Source: Bifidobacterium saguini DSM 23967 (lineage in GTDB: Bacteria > Actinomycetota > Actinomycetes > Actinomycetales > Bifidobacteriaceae). Taken from it: a stretch of DNA of 64,000 nt. This document shows, piece after piece, positions 63,135 to 64,000 of this stretch. Position numbers and translations under genes: made by a program. The notes beneath the pieces are model-generated. The model saw nothing but the letters and a program-made list of their open reading frames with translations, made no database searches and was not told the DNA's origin. The stretch covers positions 180,809 to 244,808 of the forward strand of contig NZ_JGZN01000005.1 in assembly GCF_000741715.1 (NCBI RefSeq), read 5' to 3'. Every line of letters begins with the position of its first letter. The first letter of the stretch is position 1.

Positions 63135-63208
63135 GGCTCATGGTCTCGCTCACGCTCCGCGTGTGCGTCTCGATCCTCGACCTCGTATGGCATGGAGGCG
63201 GGAGATGA
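63044..63208 (+). CDS. Small prophage membrane protein
   Basis: A 54-residue protein with one long hydrophobic stretch (IVMLFLVLGLSCIGLLAPFV, then WAAFGAIRLMVSLTLRVCVS). GAGGTG precedes the ATG at 63044. Its stop overlaps the next start (ATGA), so the two genes are translationally coupled. It resembles small phage membrane proteins by size only. Confidence 0.6.
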   Translation: MEAIVMLFLVLGLSCIGLLAPFVWAAFGAIRLMVSLTLRVCVSILDLVWHGGGR

Positions 63209-64000
63209 CGTTCGTGACGATGAGATGGGTGCAGCAGAACGCGTTGGACGTGTTCAAGGCCCCGAAGACGGTGCTCGCCTTCATGGCCATGAAGGCCCAT
63301 TTCGATGACGGCACGGCGGCCTGGCCCGCTATGGACACGATAGCGGTGGAATGCGGGCTGAGCGTGCGAACCGTTCAGCGCGCCATCATGCAGCTGGTGG
63401 ACATGGGCTACCTGGAACTCGGCCAGCAGGACTTCAGCCGCGTCGATCCGAGGACCGGCCGCCAGGTGCGCAACGACCGCAGGACGACCGTATGGAACGT
63501 GATCTGCAAGACGCCCCGGCTCGAGCTGGAGGCGGAGACGGTGGAGGAGCCGAACGGCGACGGCATGGCCGCCTGCGTCAGGTACGCCAGGCGTGCGTCG
63601 ACCAAGGGGCCGGGGAGCGAACGATCCGGGAAAGCGGAGCCGGTTTGCGAAAATGTCACCCCGTGCGGAACGGAAATGTCACCCCGTGACGAGGCTCCCG
63701 GAAACGAACGGGGTGACATTTCTGCACGTAATCCCGCAAAAATGTCACCCAATATACAGGAGATACATATAAACCCCTCTGCCCCTACGGGGCATCTCCC
63801 CGCAAGCGGGGCGAACCCCGGAGAAGACACGAAACCGAAACCGGACGATTCGCCGGGGCCGACCAGGCTCGAGGCCGAACGGTGGCTCGGCGCTGAAACG
63901 GCTCCCGTCGCGCGGGACGACTCGCCGCTCACGCCCTCGGACGAGGAGGATCTGGTGTGCCGCGCGCTGGAGAGGGGCTGGAGCCTCGACCCCGCGATGC
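63205..64000 (+). CDS. Helix-turn-helix replication initiator, phage type (5' part)
   Basis: An open frame of at least 265 residues that runs off the window. The N-terminal domain (about 1-75) has VFKAPKTVLAFMAMKAHFDD, then DTIAVECGLSVRTVQRAIMQ and LVDMGYLEL. This is the HTH_36-type winged helix of phage and plasmid replication initiators. After residue 110 the protein becomes a Pro/Gly/Glu-rich linker, whose DNA carries iteron-like repeats and an A/T-rich stretch (63651-63811). The end with DLVCRALERGWSLDP starts a new helical domain. The ATG overlaps the preceding stop. Confidence 0.7.
   Translation, partial: MTFVTMRWVQQNALDVFKAPKTVLAFMAMKAHFDDGTAAWPAMDTIAVECGLSVRTVQRAIMQLVDMGYLELGQQDFSRVDPRTGRQVRNDRRTTVWNVICKTPRLELEAETVEEPNGDGMAACVRYARRASTKGPGSERSGKAEPVCENVTPCGTEMSPRDEAPGNERGDISARNPAKMSPNIQEIHINPSAPTGHLPASGANPGEDTKPKPDDSPGPTRLEAERWLGAETAPVARDDSPLTPSDEEDLVCRALERGWSLDPAM
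63651..63811. other. Candidate phage replication origin inside the initiator gene
   Basis: Four copies of an AAATGTCACCCCGTG-like iteron: 63651-63665 and 63674-63688 (both exact, same strand), 63709-63721 (inverted, 13 bases) and 63740-63750 (first 11 bases). They are followed by an A/T-rich stretch (about 63752-63773, with ATATACAGG and ACATATAAA) and two G/C hairpins (GCCCCTACGGGGC at 63781-63793 and CCCCGCAAGCGGGG at 63798-63811). The order iterons, then A/T-rich, inside the initiator gene is that of lambda-type origins. Confidence 0.65.

Overview
The window looks like the chromosome of a Bifidobacterium, most likely of the longum/breve group. The basis is the gene content and order: sigma factor next to parE; parC, phosphodiesterase, sepH, DUF4193, dut and rel; comEA, comEC and holA; tsaE, tsaB, rimI and tsaD. 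Moderately high G+C and actinobacterial families (DUF4193, DUF4192, SepH, PASTA kinase) agree with this. The species is inferred from memory of these families, not from a search.

Layout. Positions 1-6.8 kb hold the 3' end of a sugar-binding lipoprotein gene, an acyltransferase, a PASTA Ser/Thr kinase, a polyprenyl diphosphate synthase and a DUF4192 protein. The primary sigma factor and topoisomerase IV subunit B follow (6.9-10.8 kb). Next come an MFS sugar-type permease with a PfkB kinase and a very large Lhr-type helicase (11-18.5 kb). From 18.5 to 29.5 kb lies an accessory region: a 4-hydroxybutyrate-dehydrogenase-like enzyme, an orphan DUF1778 antitoxin, two decayed transporter fragments, two TetR repressors, two paralogous lipocalin/CrtC-like proteins around an MFS drug exporter, a Zn-ribbon protein behind LexA-type boxes, an acetyltransferase and a Zn alcohol dehydrogenase. 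From 29.6 to 33.8 kb there is an unusual response regulator and an ABC-2 exporter in which one permease is fused to the ATPase, next to a small repressor with twin operators.

From 34 to 61 kb the window is core genome: parC, an alkaline-phosphatase-superfamily enzyme, sepH, DUF4193-dut-rel, cyclophilin, several transporters and enzymes, leuS, comEA-comEC-holA and the tRNA t6A genes, ending at tRNA-Asn(GTT). Immediately after the tRNA the composition changes and a prophage or related integrated element begins. It has a divergent repressor/Cro-like pair with shared operators, small membrane and HTH proteins, and a replication initiator that runs off the window and carries iteron-like repeats inside its own coding sequence.

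The most interesting points are: a palindromic intergenic repeat family with four full copies, one of them in frame inside the lhr helicase; the TetR-controlled lipocalin/CrtC-like plus exporter locus; the in-gene phage origin candidate; and several well-formed operators whose regulators lie next to them.
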